A DNA stretch of 64,000 nt, from positions 1-64,000 of the forward strand of contig RAYY01000020.1 of assembly GCA_003611875.1 (NCBI GenBank), read 5' to 3'. Of the stretch, positions 1 to 8,739 are shown in pieces (the stretch's first letter is position 1; each line of letters begins with the position of its first letter). This stretch comes from a bacterium D16-56. Lineage in GTDB: Bacteria; Bacillota; Clostridia; Lachnospirales; Lachnospiraceae. The position numbers and the translations under genes are program-made. The notes under the pieces were generated by a model that was not told the origin of the DNA, did not search any database, and was given only the letters and a program-made list of their open reading frames with translations.

Positions 1-8
1 ATGTCCAT
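1..8 (-). CDS. 5' end of an unidentified gene cut by the window edge
   Basis: On the minus strand an ATG at 8-6 is preceded by AAAGGAG (16-22) at seven bases, an excellent ribosome binding site. Only two codons and part of a third lie inside the window, so the product cannot be named. It would be downstream of the subtilase gene in the same direction. Confidence 0.55.
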
Positions 9-30
9 AGGTATTCTCCTTTATCTGGAT

Positions 31-64
31 TTAGAGTTTTTGGAGTGAACCCTAAAAACTCTAA
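31..64. promoter_or_regulatory. 11-bp perfect inverted repeat, operator or terminator
   Basis: TTAGAGTTTTT at 31-41 is exactly complementary to AAAAACTCTAA at 54-64, with a 12-base centre. It lies between the subtilase stop and the start of the next minus-strand gene, nine bases upstream of that gene's ribosome binding site. There is no T-tract after it on the minus strand, so an operator is as likely as a terminator. The symmetric TTAGAGT type of half-site resembles MerR-family operators, but this is only a resemblance. Confidence 0.5.
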
Positions 65-125
65 CCCTGATTTTACAGGAGAACGCCATATATTTCACTA
101 CACGTTCTTATTTGACGCTTACCCT

Positions 126-1487
126 TCACTGCTTCTCATATATCAGCGCTGCATATGCATCCACAACGCCCCCCGACACGATCTTGTCCTTTAATCCCTC
201 CAAGGGTCTGGCTGAGTTGAGCAAGGCTGCCTTCACATCCTGCAGACTAAAATCGGTCCGGTAAGAATACAGCATCGCTGCCACACCAGTCACCATAGGC
301 GCCGCCATGGAAGTCCCTGTCATAAATCCATAGGAGCTGCCTGCAGTTGTACTGACAATGTAGGTCCCCGGAGCTGCAATATCCACAAGATTTGCACTAT
401 AATTCGAACTTTTTGCCAGGTTTCCGTCAAACATCAGATTTGCCACAGAGATACTGTTATCCAGGTTAAATGCTGCCGGATAATCCGGGTTTGTGTCTGC
501 ATTCATGCCGATTCCATTCTTATCCCCATTACCGGCTGCACTGACAAATAGCATATTCGATTCCCGCATCACTTTCTCAAGATTTGGGTAATAAATTTCC
601 GTTCCAAAACTCAGATTGCAGATTGACGCACCGTTGGCCTCCGCATACCGGATCGCTTCAATCACTGCTGCTTCTTCTCCGATTCCAAGCTCAGTACCCA
701 GTGCTTTCAAAACCATGATTTTCACATACTTATTATCCGCTATTCCTGCTATCCCCAAAGACTTGCGGGCAGCTGCAATGGTTCCTACTGCATGGGTGCC
801 GTGATCATCCTCTCCTCCCACAAACACCTGGTTATTCTTGTGGAAAAAATTCCACCCATAAACATCATCTACATATCCATTCCCGTCATTGTCAATACCA
901 TCCCCGGGGATCTCATCCTGATTGATCCAGATTGCATCCTTAATATCCGGATGGTTAATATCCACTCCTGTATCGATCACAGCCACGATTACCTGACGAT
1001 GTTCCTGAGTGCTCTTATCATATAATTCCCAGGCCGGCTGTATATTAATGTCGATGCCCTTTACCGAATTGGTGGTCTGCACCTCATATGCGCTGGGTCC
1101 CTGCACCACCGGCGCAGGAATCCCCAACCGATTTGCCAGATCAATGGCATCCGCCAGCCTAGGATTACTGTCCTTGAAGCGGTTTACTACTTCCAGATAC
1201 TGTAGTTGTCCGTCATTCCTCAGCCCCCACTGATACTGTGCGTAAGGATCCCCTGAAGACAGGTTATCCACTCCGGGACCATATGCCCGCATAGAAAATC
1301 CTCGGTCTTCGGATGGATGTTTTTCGCCCTGAGACGCATCATCAGTCGTTTTCTGATTTTCCTTTGTTTCTGCCACAGTCTTTTCATATACCTTTGTCTG
1401 TGAACAATCCGCCATTGCTGATAATGGTACGCCTGCAATTGATATTCCACTCAATATCAGCGCTGCTGTTAATCTATAAAACTTCAT
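126..1487 (-). CDS. Secreted subtilisin-like serine protease (S8 family)
   Basis: The product is a 453-residue S8 peptidase. An N-terminal signal peptide (about residues 1-26, ending in a Ser-Ala-Met-Ala type site) predicts export. All three catalytic residues are visible: Asp172 in AVIDTGVD, His229 in DDHGTHAVGT and Ser393 in GTSMAAPMV. The oxyanion Asn is in SAAGN (residue 320). An Asp/Asn/Gly-rich loop near 194-208 looks like the calcium-binding segment common after the catalytic Asp. A region of about 140 residues between signal and catalytic domain may be a propeptide. The gene stands alone, with a weak GGGAG ribosome binding site. It probably degrades extracellular protein; the substrate is unknown. 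Confidence 0.9.
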   Translation of the reverse strand: MKFYRLTAALILSGISIAGVPLSAMADCSQTKVYEKTVAETKENQKTTDDASQGEKHPSEDRGFSMRAYGPGVDNLSSGDPYAQYQWGLRNDGQLQYLEVVNRFKDSNPRLADAIDLANRLGIPAPVVQGPSAYEVQTTNSVKGIDINIQPAWELYDKSTQEHRQVIVAVIDTGVDINHPDIKDAIWINQDEIPGDGIDNDGNGYVDDVYGWNFFHKNNQVFVGGEDDHGTHAVGTIAAARKSLGIAGIADNKYVKIMVLKALGTELGIGEEAAVIEAIRYAEANGASICNLSFGTEIYYPNLEKVMRESNMLFVSAAGNGDKNGIGMNADTNPDYPAAFNLDNSISVANLMFDGNLAKSSNYSANLVDIAAPGTYIVSTTAGSSYGFMTGTSMAAPMVTGVAAMLYSYRTDFSLQDVKAALLNSARPLEGLKDKIVSGGVVDAYAALIYEKQ

Positions 1488-1559
1488 CTATCTTAAACTC
1501 CCGACTTAAGGTTCAACAATTCCTTCTGTTTCATATATTATTTATTTCAAATCTTTTCT

Positions 1560-1568
1560 AGTATACCA
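1560..1568 (-). promoter_or_regulatory. Extended -10 promoter candidate of the subtilase gene
   Basis: The minus strand reads TGGTATACT here, an extended -10 element (TGnTATACT) about 75 bases upstream of the ATG. No good -35 hexamer is seen 16-18 bases further upstream, which is tolerated in extended -10 promoters. Confidence 0.45.
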
Positions 1569-1675
1569 TATATTTTTCCAAAGCTGTTTGAAAATTGTGT
1601 GAAATTTAACTTACAATTTTGTAAAAATATTTCACTGTATTTATCTAAGTCAATACCACCCGTAAAACAGGCAGC

Positions 1676-1831
1676 TTACTTATGTATGGTGGCTTCATTT
1701 AACCCTACTGTGCTTATGTAGTATCCTTCTGATCAAAAGTGTCTATTTCCGAACTTGTACTTTAGATTTGCATGTGGATCAAACATTTTCAACGCACTTT
1801 TTCCCTTTGGATCCTTTCTTTAATAGTGGTT
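1676..1831 (-). pseudogene. Remnant of an IS200/IS605-family TnpA transposase
   Basis: Translating the minus strand in one frame gives KGKSALKMFDPHANLKYK, then FGNRHF, a TGA stop, and SEGYYISTVGLNEATIHK before a TAA at 1676-1678. This matches what I know of the C-terminal half of IS200-type TnpA (a LKGKSALMIF, NLKYK, GNRHFW, GYYVSTVGLNE pattern). The stop falls exactly where the family has Trp, so TGG has mutated to TGA. A second stop lies upstream at 1820-1822, the N-terminal half with the catalytic HUH motif is gone, and the usual C-terminal helix with the catalytic Tyr is missing. It is a dead fragment. Confidence 0.75.
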
Positions 1832-1842
1832 TGGACACCTCT

Positions 1843-1898
1843 GTTATACACGGAAAGGTGATTTTTGTATAACATCTGTCGCGAACCCGCATGGCGGG
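1843..1898. repeat. Two short inverted repeats beside the TnpA remnant
   Basis: GTTATAC (1843-1849) pairs with GTATAAC (1867-1873), and CCCGC (1886-1890) pairs with GCGGG (1894-1898) around ATG. They may be leftovers of the IS200/IS605 end hairpins, since they sit on the upstream side of the remnant. The rest of the 1488-2018 spacer, apart from the promoter, remnant and terminator listed separately, shows nothing else I recognise. Confidence 0.4.
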
Positions 1899-1980
1899 CG
1901 GTTGTTTGTTTCACATGTCTCTGTTTTTCGGAACAACGAAAAACTCCAACATACTCAACAGGCTAAAGCCCATAAAACAA

Positions 1981-2007
1981 CAGGGTATTTCTTGAAGAAA
2001 CACCCTG
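1981..2007 (-). terminator. Rho-independent terminator after the 199-residue hypothetical gene
   Basis: CAGGGTATTTCTT and its partner AAGAAACACCCTG form a stem of about twelve pairs with a single A-C mismatch. On the minus strand the stem is followed by TTGTTTTATG. It lies 11 bases past the stop of the gene ending at 2019. Confidence 0.8.
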
Positions 2008-2018
2008 TCCAAATAATG

Positions 2019-2618
2019 TCAATTACATAGTTTATCAATATTATACTTTTCTATCCAAAATAACATATCTGCGTAGCCAAGTACATCAAATTCATTCCCA
2101 TATACATCATTCAATGCTAATGCTTTTATGCGCCCTAACACATAAGAATCATGTCCCCAGTTTGTTTCTGGAAACAGAAAAGCTGCCTGTTCCTTCAATT
2201 TATTATAATATTCTTCCTTCCCCTCTTTCGCAAAATCAGATAACAAGAAAAGGTATAGAACACTAATAGCCGATAAAAAGGCTAATGCATAATTGGAAAG
2301 CACAATCTGAACAGGAACCTGACCTTTATCCATTTTATAAGTAATCATCTGTACATTCAATAATGCCCCTGTAATGCATGCACATATTTTATGGCCATCT
2401 ATTTTATTTTCATCATTATTGCCAGTATTAAAATATTTGTCCCGTACCTCTTTCCGAATACTATCATATTGCTCATAAAGCTTCCTGCACATCGAATCAG
2501 AGATATCAAGTGTAACAGCGTAGTCTTTCCGTAACACATCAGGAATTTCATCCATTACATTCTGTGCTGTCTTAGCAATTCCCTGTGTCCACAAATACTT
2601 AAATGCCTCAAATTTCAT
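2019..2618 (-). CDS. Hypothetical protein, 199 residues
   Basis: I do not recognise this family with confidence. The protein starts MKFEAFKYLW and contains a central IDGHKICACITGALL segment in which a His-Lys pair sits before a hydrophobic helix; another hydrophobic helix (about residues 125-148) follows. No signal peptide is visible. The ATG directly abuts the TAA of the upstream 62-residue gene, which implies translational coupling. Codon use and base composition are clearly more AT-rich than in the neighbouring housekeeping genes. A terminator follows the stop. Together with the two upstream genes it looks like a small accessory operon, possibly acquired. Confidence 0.75.
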   Translation of the reverse strand: MKFEAFKYLWTQGIAKTAQNVMDEIPDVLRKDYAVTLDISDSMCRKLYEQYDSIRKEVRDKYFNTGNNDENKIDGHKICACITGALLNVQMITYKMDKGQVPVQIVLSNYALAFLSAISVLYLFLLSDFAKEGKEEYYNKLKEQAAFLFPETNWGHDSYVLGRIKALALNDVYGNEFDVLGYADMLFWIEKYNIDKLCN

Positions 2619-2807
2619 TTAGTATTCACCTACTCTTACCTTAAACTCTGATATAAAACCTTTATCTTGTAATCGCTTAACCTTTTCTTCAACGGGTTCA
2701 CTTTTATTATTTAACTTAAAACTACTTTTCATCGTAGATGTAAACTCACGGTAGATTGTCTCCTGCCGATATTCTTTTGTAAACACCTCGCGCACCTTCT
2801 CCAGCAT
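2619..2807 (-). CDS. Small hypothetical protein, 62 residues
   Basis: The chosen start MLEKVREVF has AAAGGAG (2816-2822) eight bases upstream; a longer reading frame beginning near 2855 has no such site. The product is small, charged and predicted soluble (Lys/Glu-rich, C-terminus FKVRVGEY). Its stop codon touches the ATG of the 199-residue gene, so the two are almost certainly co-translated. Function unknown. A small partner encoded directly upstream of a larger unknown protein is a common arrangement for a two-component complex, but nothing in the sequence proves this. Confidence 0.7.
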   Translation of the reverse strand: MLEKVREVFTKEYRQETIYREFTSTMKSSFKLNNKSEPVEEKVKRLQDKGFISEFKVRVGEY

Positions 2808-2926
2808 AGTGATTTCTCCTTTATAATAATCCTGCCAAACATTTTCAATAGCCAAACTTTTTAACCATTGACTTTCTCATTAGTTATTAAAAATCATTGT
2901 TGCTTCCCTTAATAATATCTGTATGA

Positions 2927-3322
2927 TTATTTACTTGATTTCATATATTTAAAAAATACAAACACATAGATTATTGAAGCAATAGCCATCAATATCGTTG
3001 TTGCCAGGCAGTATCGACTCGCATTAAAAACTGCTACCGCACCATATACAGCCGTCGCGATAATTGTTAATGAAATCCACCTTCGGGATAAACCCGATTT
3101 TTCTTCCTGATTTTTTCTCGCAGAAAAATATTGATAGGCCATACATATCACCATGGATATATATGTAGAAAAAGTATTACTGTTAAATATGTCTATATAA
3201 TCAATTATATGAATATCATTTCCCGTTTGATACAATTTTCCTACAGATAATATAATGCAAACCAACCAAAAAATTACTGGAATAATAGTTAGCCATTCAA
3301 ATGCTTTATCTTTTTGCGCCAT
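2927..3322 (-). CDS. Hypothetical four-helix membrane protein, 131 residues
   Basis: The ATG at 3322 (MAQKDKAFEW) is preferred over a TTG six codons upstream, because GAAGGG lies about ten bases before it. Four hydrophobic segments are visible, at roughly residues 13-30, 52-67, 82-100 and 106-124, with a short basic loop (SARKNQEEKSG) between the second and third and a Lys-rich C-terminus. The family is not recognised. It lies 119 bases upstream of the 62-residue gene in the same direction and shares its AT-rich composition, so I read all three as one accessory unit. Confidence 0.7.
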   Translation of the reverse strand: MAQKDKAFEWLTIIPVIFWLVCIILSVGKLYQTGNDIHIIDYIDIFNSNTFSTYISMVICMAYQYFSARKNQEEKSGLSRRWISLTIIATAVYGAVAVFNASRYCLATTILMAIASIIYVFVFFKYMKSSK

Positions 3323-3431
3323 AACCCCTGTTCCCTTCAATTCAGCAAGATATCAAGGAACATGATATCAGTTTATTAAAATGACAAGTATTAGTATAAA
3401 CTATCACTTTTACCTGTGTATTTCAAAAAAG

Positions 3432-3460
3432 CCCCTCAAGAAATACATATCCTTGGGGGG
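3432..3460 (-). terminator. Terminator of the str operon
   Basis: On the minus strand CCCCCCAAG and CTTGAGGGG form a GC-rich stem with one wobble pair, immediately followed by CTTTTTTG. It lies just past the tuf stop codon. Confidence 0.9.
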
Positions 3461-3482
3461 CCGTTATCATCTTCCTGCAGGA

Positions 3483-4676
3483 TTATTCCACAATCGAAAC
3501 CACTCTACCAGAACCAACCGTTCTGCCGCCTTCACGGATAGCAAAACGAAGTCCCTGCTCCATAGCTACCGGATGGATCAGCTCAACGCTCATCTCTACA
3601 TTATCGCCAGGCATACACATCTCGGTGCCGGCCGGCAACTCACAAACGCCAGTAACGTCAGTTGTTCTGAAGTAGAACTGCGGACGATAGTTGTTGAAGA
3701 ACGGAGTATGACGTCCGCCCTCGTCCTTGGTCAGAACGTACACCTGAGCGGTGAACTTGTGATGGCACTTAACAGAGCCGGGTTTTACCAGAACCTGACC
3801 ACGCTCGATCTCGGTTCTCTGAACGCCACGCAGCAAAGCGCCGATGTTATCACCAGCCTGAGCCTCGTCCAGAAGCTTCCGGAACATCTCGATACCAGTA
3901 ACAACGGTCTTTCTGGTTTCTTCCTTGATACCAACAATCTCAACCTCATCGTTCAGATGCAGTGTACCACGCTCTACACGGCCGGTAGCAACCGTACCAC
4001 GGCCAGTAATGGTAAATACGTCCTCAACAGGCATCAGGAACGGCTTGTCGGTCTCACGCTCCGGATCCGGAACCCAAGAGTCAACAGCATCCATCAGCTC
4101 CAGAACCTTGTCACCCCACTCGCTGGACGGATCCTCAAGAGCCTTCAGAGCAGAACCCTGAATGATCGGGGTATCGTCGCCCGGGAACTCATACTCGTTC
4201 AGCAGCTCACGGATCTCCATGTCAACCAGCTCCAGCAGCTCAGGATCGTCAACCATATCGCACTTGTTCATGAATACAACGATATAGGGAACACCTACCT
4301 GACGGGAAAGCAGAATGTGCTCTCTGGTCTGAGCCATAACACCGTCAGTAGCAGCAACTACCAGGATCGCGCCGTCCATCTGAGCAGCACCAGTAATCAT
4401 GTTCTTAACATAGTCAGCATGTCCTGGGCAGTCAACGTGTGCATAGTGTCTGTTATCGGTCTCGTATTCAACGTGAGCCGTGGAGATGGTGATTCCACGC
4501 TCTCTCTCTTCTGGAGCCTTATCAATGTTCTCAAATGCCACAGCTTCACCGGTTCCCTTTCTCTCATGCAGGGTCTTGGTAATAGCAGCGGTCAGTGTGG
4601 TCTTACCATGGTCAACGTGGCCGATGGTACCGATGTTGCAATGCGGTTTGTTTCTCTCAAATTTTGCTTTTGCCAT
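3483..4676 (-). CDS. tuf: Elongation factor Tu
   Basis: The 397-residue product is EF-Tu, the GTPase that delivers aminoacyl-tRNA to the ribosome. The GTPase motifs are all present: GHVDHGKT (P-loop), DCPGHADY (G3), NKCD (G4) and SALKAL (G5). Domains 2 and 3 follow, with the conserved [10 protein letters not shown] segment. Length is typical. AAGGAGG precedes the ATG. It is the last gene of the rpsL-rpsG-fusA-tuf operon on the minus strand, but a consensus promoter in the 170-base spacer after fusA suggests additional independent transcription. A strong terminator follows. Confidence 0.98.
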   Translation of the reverse strand: MAKAKFERNKPHCNIGTIGHVDHGKTTLTAAITKTLHERKGTGEAVAFENIDKAPEERERGITISTAHVEYETDNRHYAHVDCPGHADYVKNMITGAAQMDGAILVVAATDGVMAQTREHILLSRQVGVPYIVVFMNKCDMVDDPELLELVDMEIRELLNEYEFPGDDTPIIQGSALKALEDPSSEWGDKVLELMDAVDSWVPDPERETDKPFLMPVEDVFTITGRGTVATGRVERGTLHLNDEVEIVGIKEETRKTVVTGIEMFRKLLDEAQAGDNIGALLRGVQRTEIERGQVLVKPGSVKCHHKFTAQVYVLTKDEGGRHTPFFNNYRPQFYFRTTDVTGVCELPAGTEMCMPGDNVEMSVELIHPVAMEQGLRFAIREGGRTVGSGRVVSIVE

Positions 4677-4744
4677 TTTAAAACGTCCTCCTTAATTTGG
4701 CCACAATGGGCTTTCCTTATTATAATATTATATAGGCTGTCCTT

Positions 4745-4773
4745 ATTATATGCGATTTATATAATATTTTCAA
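4745..4773 (-). promoter_or_regulatory. Sigma-A promoter of tuf
   Basis: The minus strand has TTGAAA (4768-4773), a spacer of exactly 17 bases, and a perfect TATAAT (4745-4750). It lies in the fusA-tuf spacer, about 70 bases upstream of the tuf ATG. Confidence 0.85.
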
Positions 4774-4846
4774 GCCTATTTTCCCACTCTCTTAGCGCTT
4801 ACGGGAATCCAGTTACCCGGAAAACCGGAACGAATCCTCCGCCGCA

Positions 4847-6964
4847 TCAACGCTTATGCTCAGAAATAATCTTCTCCTGCACAGACTTGGGAACCGGCTC
4901 ATATTTCTCAAAGAACATGGAATAATTGCCTCGCCCCTGAGTCTTGGAACGCAGATCCGTGGAATACCCGAACATCTCGGACAGCGGAACAAATGCTCTC
5001 ACAATCTTGCCGCCGCCTAAATCATCCATGCCTTCGATACGTCCGCGACGGGAATTAATGTCTCCGATCACGTCACCCATATACTCCTCGGGCATAGTCA
5101 CCTCCACCTTCATGATCGGCTCAAGAAGAATGGAACCTGCCTTCTGCATAGCATCCTTAAACGCCATGGATCCGGCAATCTTAAATGCCATCTCGCTGGA
5201 GTCAACTTCATGGTAGGAACCGTCAAATACGGTAGCCTTCACACCCAGCACCGGGAATCCGGCCAGCACTCCGCTCTTGGCTGCCTCCTCAATTCCCTCT
5301 CCGACAGCAGGAATATATTCCTTGGGAATGGCGCCGCCCACAACAGAAGATTCAAACCTAAAGGTCTCCTCTGCATTGGCGTCCATGGGTTCAAAGTGTA
5401 CCTTACAGTGACCATACTGACCGCGGCCGCCGGACTGCTTGGCATACTTACTGTCCACATCCACTGCCTTGGTAAAGGTCTCTTTATAGGCAACCTGGGG
5501 CGCACCCACATTGGCCTCCACATTAAACTCGCGAAGCAGACGGTCTACGATAATTTCCAGATGCAGTTCGCCCATACCGGAAATAATAGTCTGCCCGGTC
5601 TCCTGATCGGTCCGTGCACGGAAGGTCGGATCCTCCTCAGCAAGCTTTGCCAAAGCCTCGCCCATCTTGCCCTGACCGGCCTTGGTCTTCGGCTCAATCG
5701 CAATATCAATAACCGGCTCCGGGAACTCCATGGACTCCAGAATAACCGGATGCTGCTCATCGCAGATCGTATCGCCGGTAGTGGTCAGCTTAAAGCCTAC
5801 CGCTGCAGCAATATCGCCGGAATACACCTTATCCAGCTCCTGCCGCTTATTGGCATGCATCTGCAGAATACGTCCTACCCGCTCCTTTTTGTTCTTAGTG
5901 GCATTCAGAATATAAGAACCGGAATTGAGCGTTCCGGAATATACCCGGAAGAATGCCAGCTTTCCCACAAAGGGATCTGTCATAATCTTAAATGCCAGTG
6001 CAGAGAATGGCTCCTCGTCAGAAGAATGACGCTCAATTTCATTGCCCTCCATATCCACGCCCTTAATGGACGGAATATCCGTAGGCGCCGGCATATATTC
6101 CAAAATTGCATCCAGAAGCTTCTGGACTCCCTTGTTCCGATAAGCGCTGCCGCAGCATACCGGAACAGCCGTACACTCACAGGTAGCCTTTCTCAGAACC
6201 TTCTTCATTTCCTCAACAGACGGCTCCTCGCCTTCCAGATACTGCATGGTCAGATCATCGTCCAGCTCACAGACCTTCTCCACCAGCTCGCCGCGGTACA
6301 GCTCAGCCTCATCCTTCATATCATCCGGCACATCTACAATAGTAACATCCTCACCCTTATCATCATTGTAAATATATGCCTTCATCTCAAACAAGTCAAT
6401 GATTCCCTTAAACTCATCCTCTTTGCCGATGGGAAGCTGCAGACAAATTGCATTCTTCCCCAGACGCTCACGGATCTGATCCACTGCGCCGAAGAAATTG
6501 GCACCTAAGATGTCCATCTTATTGATAAACGCCATACGGGGTACATTGTAGGTGTCCGCCTGACGCCATACATTCTCGGACTGCGGCTCCACGCCGCCCT
6601 TGGCACAGAACACGCCGACAGCGCCGTCCAGCACACGCAGGGAACGCTCTACCTCAACCGTAAAATCCACGTGTCCGGGAGTATCGATAATATTGATTCG
6701 ATGCTCCAGAGCGCCTTTTTTCGGTTTGCAGTCCTCCTGCATGGTCCAATGACAGGTCGTAGCCGCTGAAGTGATTGTGATACCACGTTCCTGCTCCTGA
6801 GCCATCCAGTCCATGGTAGCAGTACCTTCATGAGTATCACCGATTTTGTAGTTTACACCAGTATAGTACAGGATACGCTCAGTCAATGTAGTCTTGCCTG
6901 CATCAATGTGAGCCATAATCCCGATATTCCTGGTTCTCTCTAACGGATATTCTCTTCCAGCCAA
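4847..6964 (-). CDS. fusA: Elongation factor G
   Basis: The 705-residue translocase EF-G moves tRNA and mRNA after peptide bond formation and helps recycle ribosomes. The N-terminus reads [15 protein letters not shown] (P-loop), followed by DTPGHVDFT (G3) and NKMD (G4). The C-terminal domains IV and V are present with the GGRGQYGH and MPEEYMGDV segments. Length is typical for the canonical factor. It sits 15 bases downstream of rpsG in the str operon. Nothing unusual was seen. Confidence 0.98.
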   Translation of the reverse strand: MAGREYPLERTRNIGIMAHIDAGKTTLTERILYYTGVNYKIGDTHEGTATMDWMAQEQERGITITSAATTCHWTMQEDCKPKKGALEHRINIIDTPGHVDFTVEVERSLRVLDGAVGVFCAKGGVEPQSENVWRQADTYNVPRMAFINKMDILGANFFGAVDQIRERLGKNAICLQLPIGKEDEFKGIIDLFEMKAYIYNDDKGEDVTIVDVPDDMKDEAELYRGELVEKVCELDDDLTMQYLEGEEPSVEEMKKVLRKATCECTAVPVCCGSAYRNKGVQKLLDAILEYMPAPTDIPSIKGVDMEGNEIERHSSDEEPFSALAFKIMTDPFVGKLAFFRVYSGTLNSGSYILNATKNKKERVGRILQMHANKRQELDKVYSGDIAAAVGFKLTTTGDTICDEQHPVILESMEFPEPVIDIAIEPKTKAGQGKMGEALAKLAEEDPTFRARTDQETGQTIISGMGELHLEIIVDRLLREFNVEANVGAPQVAYKETFTKAVDVDSKYAKQSGGRGQYGHCKVHFEPMDANAEETFRFESSVVGGAIPKEYIPAVGEGIEEAAKSGVLAGFPVLGVKATVFDGSYHEVDSSEMAFKIAGSMAFKDAMQKAGSILLEPIMKVEVTMPEEYMGDVIGDINSRRGRIEGMDDLGGGKIVRAFVPLSEMFGYSTDLRSKTQGRGNYSMFFEKYEPVPKSVQEKIISEHKR

Positions 6965-6979
6965 AGCTTTGTCCTCCTA

Positions 6980-7450
6980 TTAGAATCTAAAATGGGAGAA
7001 GGCCTTATTAGCCTCTGCCATCTTATGCATATCTTCTTTACGCTTCACAGATGCGCCGGTATTATTCGCTGCATCCATGATCTCATTCGCCAGTCTCTCC
7101 TCCTGAGTCTTTTCATTCCTCTTGCGGGAGAACATGGTGATCCAGCGAAGCGCCAGGGTCTGACGTCTCTCTGGTTTTACCTCAATCGGTACCTGATAGG
7201 TGGCGCCGCCGATACGCTTTGCCTTAACCTCCAGAACCGGCATAATATTGTTCATAGCTTCCTCGAAAACCTCTACTGCCGGCTTTCCGGTCTTGTCCTC
7301 TACACGGGCAAAAGCACCGTATACGATCTTCTGGGCTACGCCTCTCTTGCCGTCTAACATAATATTGTTGATCAGCTTGGTTACAATCTTATTGTTGTAT
7401 AAAGGATCCGCTAATACGTCTCTTTTCTGAATATGTCCTTTACGTGGCAC
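6980..7450 (-). CDS. rpsG: 30S ribosomal protein S7
   Basis: The product is S7 (156 residues), which nucleates assembly of the 30S head. The start is a GTG at 7450-7448, read as fMet before [12 protein letters not shown], because AAGGAGGG lies just upstream and the length then matches the family. A longer reading frame extending into the rpsL spacer is not supported. The C-terminus carries the usual [16 protein letters not shown] segment. The rpsL-rpsG spacer of 229 bases is long for a str operon and contains no feature I can name. Confidence 0.97.
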   Translation of the reverse strand: MPRKGHIQKRDVLADPLYNNKIVTKLINNIMLDGKRGVAQKIVYGAFARVEDKTGKPAVEVFEEAMNNIMPVLEVKAKRIGGATYQVPIEVKPERRQTLALRWITMFSRKRNEKTQEERLANEIMDAANNTGASVKRKEDMHKMAEANKAFSHFRF

Positions 7451-7679
7451 GTTACTTCCCTCCTTAATCATGGTGCAGGCTGCCGCGGGGCAGACTGTCA
7501 TCCTGCCTTCTGCATTTGCTTGCTGCCTGCGAAAATTAATTCATCGGTACTCACATGTTTCCATAAAATGTGTTCGCGCTCGGTCGTTTGATCTATTCCT
7601 GCAACCTACAGGTCAATATCACCGGCACTACAATCACTTTACTGCCGTTAGTGGTACTTCGTTCACTGCTTATACCCTG

Positions 7680-8102
7680 TTACTTCTTAGCAGCTTTCGG
7701 CCGCTTCGCGCCATATTTGGAACGAGCCTTTTTGCGGTTAGCAACTCCGGCGGTATCCAAGGTACCACGAATAATATGATATCTTGTACCTGGCAGATCC
7801 TTAACTCTTCCGCCGCGGATCAGCACCACGCTGTGCTCCTGCAGATTATGTCCCTCTCCAGGAATGTAGCTGGTAACTTCGATTCCGTTGGAAAGACGTA
7901 CTCTGGCAATCTTACGAAGTGCAGAGTTCGGCTTTTTCGGGGTAGCAGTCTTAACCGCAGTGCAGACGCCTCTTTTCTGAGGGGAAGAAATATCGGTAGC
8001 ACGCTTGCGCAGGGAATTGTAACCTCTCTGCAGAGCCGGCGCTGTGGACTTCTTCACCGATGTCTGTCTTCCCTTTCTTACTAACTGGTTAAATGTTGGC
8101 AT
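7680..8102 (-). CDS. rpsL: 30S ribosomal protein S12
   Basis: S12 (140 residues) lies at the decoding centre. The [11 protein letters not shown] segment carries the unmodified Lys whose substitution gives streptomycin resistance in other bacteria, so the sequence looks wild type there. The [12 protein letters not shown] loop is also intact. It is the first gene of the str operon, preceded by an A/G-rich ribosome binding site and a consensus promoter. Length and C-terminal basic tail are ordinary. Confidence 0.98.
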   Translation of the reverse strand: MPTFNQLVRKGRQTSVKKSTAPALQRGYNSLRKRATDISSPQKRGVCTAVKTATPKKPNSALRKIARVRLSNGIEVTSYIPGEGHNLQEHSVVLIRGGRVKDLPGTRYHIIRGTLDTAGVANRKKARSKYGAKRPKAAKK

Positions 8103-8194
8103 TCCTTTTCACCTCCTGTGATATTGTCTGTTGGTTGCTGTAAGTTGTCAGCTTTTTGCACACAAAAAATATAACGTGTTTTGCACGCCATATT

Positions 8195-8223
8195 ATTATA
8201 TCTGGATTGTAAATCTGTGTCAA
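8195..8223 (-). promoter_or_regulatory. Sigma-A promoter of the str operon
   Basis: A perfect TTGACA (8218-8223 on the minus strand), a 17-base spacer and a perfect TATAAT (8195-8200) lie about 90 bases upstream of rpsL, as expected for a very highly expressed operon. Confidence 0.92.
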
Positions 8224-8316
8224 GGGAATTTTTACTATATTCTCTTTGTTTTTTGATGCATGTACCGCAAAATCATAACATAAATATAGAACAAACCTGT
8301 ACAAGAAAGGAATTTT

Positions 8317-8682
8317 ATGGATATTTCTAAATCCAAGGTATTGCTGCGTTCTCTGATGATGGCATATCTTTTGTCCGGCATTCTGCTCCTTGCCCTGTCC
8401 TTTGCCCTTTACCGGCTGAAGCTGGGAGAGCAGCAGATTAATGTTGCTGTGTACGGCGTTTATGTGATCGCCTGCCTGTTCGGAGGCTTCTTAGCAGGCA
8501 AAGCTTCTCTTTCCCGCAGATTTTTCTGGGGAATGCTCACCGGGATTCTGTACTTTGCCGTGCTGTTTGCCGTCTCATGGCTAATGAACCGGGAAAGGAT
8601 GCCAATACCGGATCTTACCCAGGCAGCCACTGTGCTGGCCTGCTGCGCTGTAGGAGGAACCGCAGGCGGGATGTTCAGTTGA
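8317..8682 (+). CDS. TIGR04086-type small membrane protein
   Basis: The 121-residue product has four hydrophobic helices (about residues 9-29, 41-60, 67-89 and 102-120) and little else. It resembles the TIGR04086 family of Firmicutes membrane proteins, whose function is unknown. AAGGAATTTT precedes the ATG. It is transcribed away from the str operon. The last codons and the stop lie inside a terminator hairpin. Assignment to the family is from general appearance, so moderately sure. Confidence 0.75.
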   Translation: MDISKSKVLLRSLMMAYLLSGILLLALSFALYRLKLGEQQINVAVYGVYVIACLFGGFLAGKASLSRRFFWGMLTGILYFAVLFAVSWLMNRERMPIPDLTQAATVLACCAVGGTAGGMFS

Positions 8683-8692
8683 ACATCCCGCC
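8665..8692 (+). terminator. Terminator overlapping the stop codon of the upstream gene
   Basis: GGCGGGATGTTCA and TGAACATCCCGCC form a perfect 13-bp stem around two bases. It is followed by CTGCTGTTTTTC. The stop codon TGA (8680-8682) lies at the tip of the hairpin, so the last residues are encoded by the terminator itself. Confidence 0.85.
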
Positions 8693-8739
8693 CTGCTGTT
8701 TTTCATCCTATACTATTTTCTTAATGGAAAGACCGCCGC

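Noticed and set aside
3381-4925. 514-codon open frame on the plus strand
   Set aside because: It is antisense to tuf and the end of fusA, which are unmistakable. Highly biased codon use of ribosomal-type genes commonly leaves long open frames on the other strand.
5210-6508. 432-codon open frame on the plus strand
   Set aside because: It is fully antisense to fusA, has no ribosome binding site and no recognisable motif.
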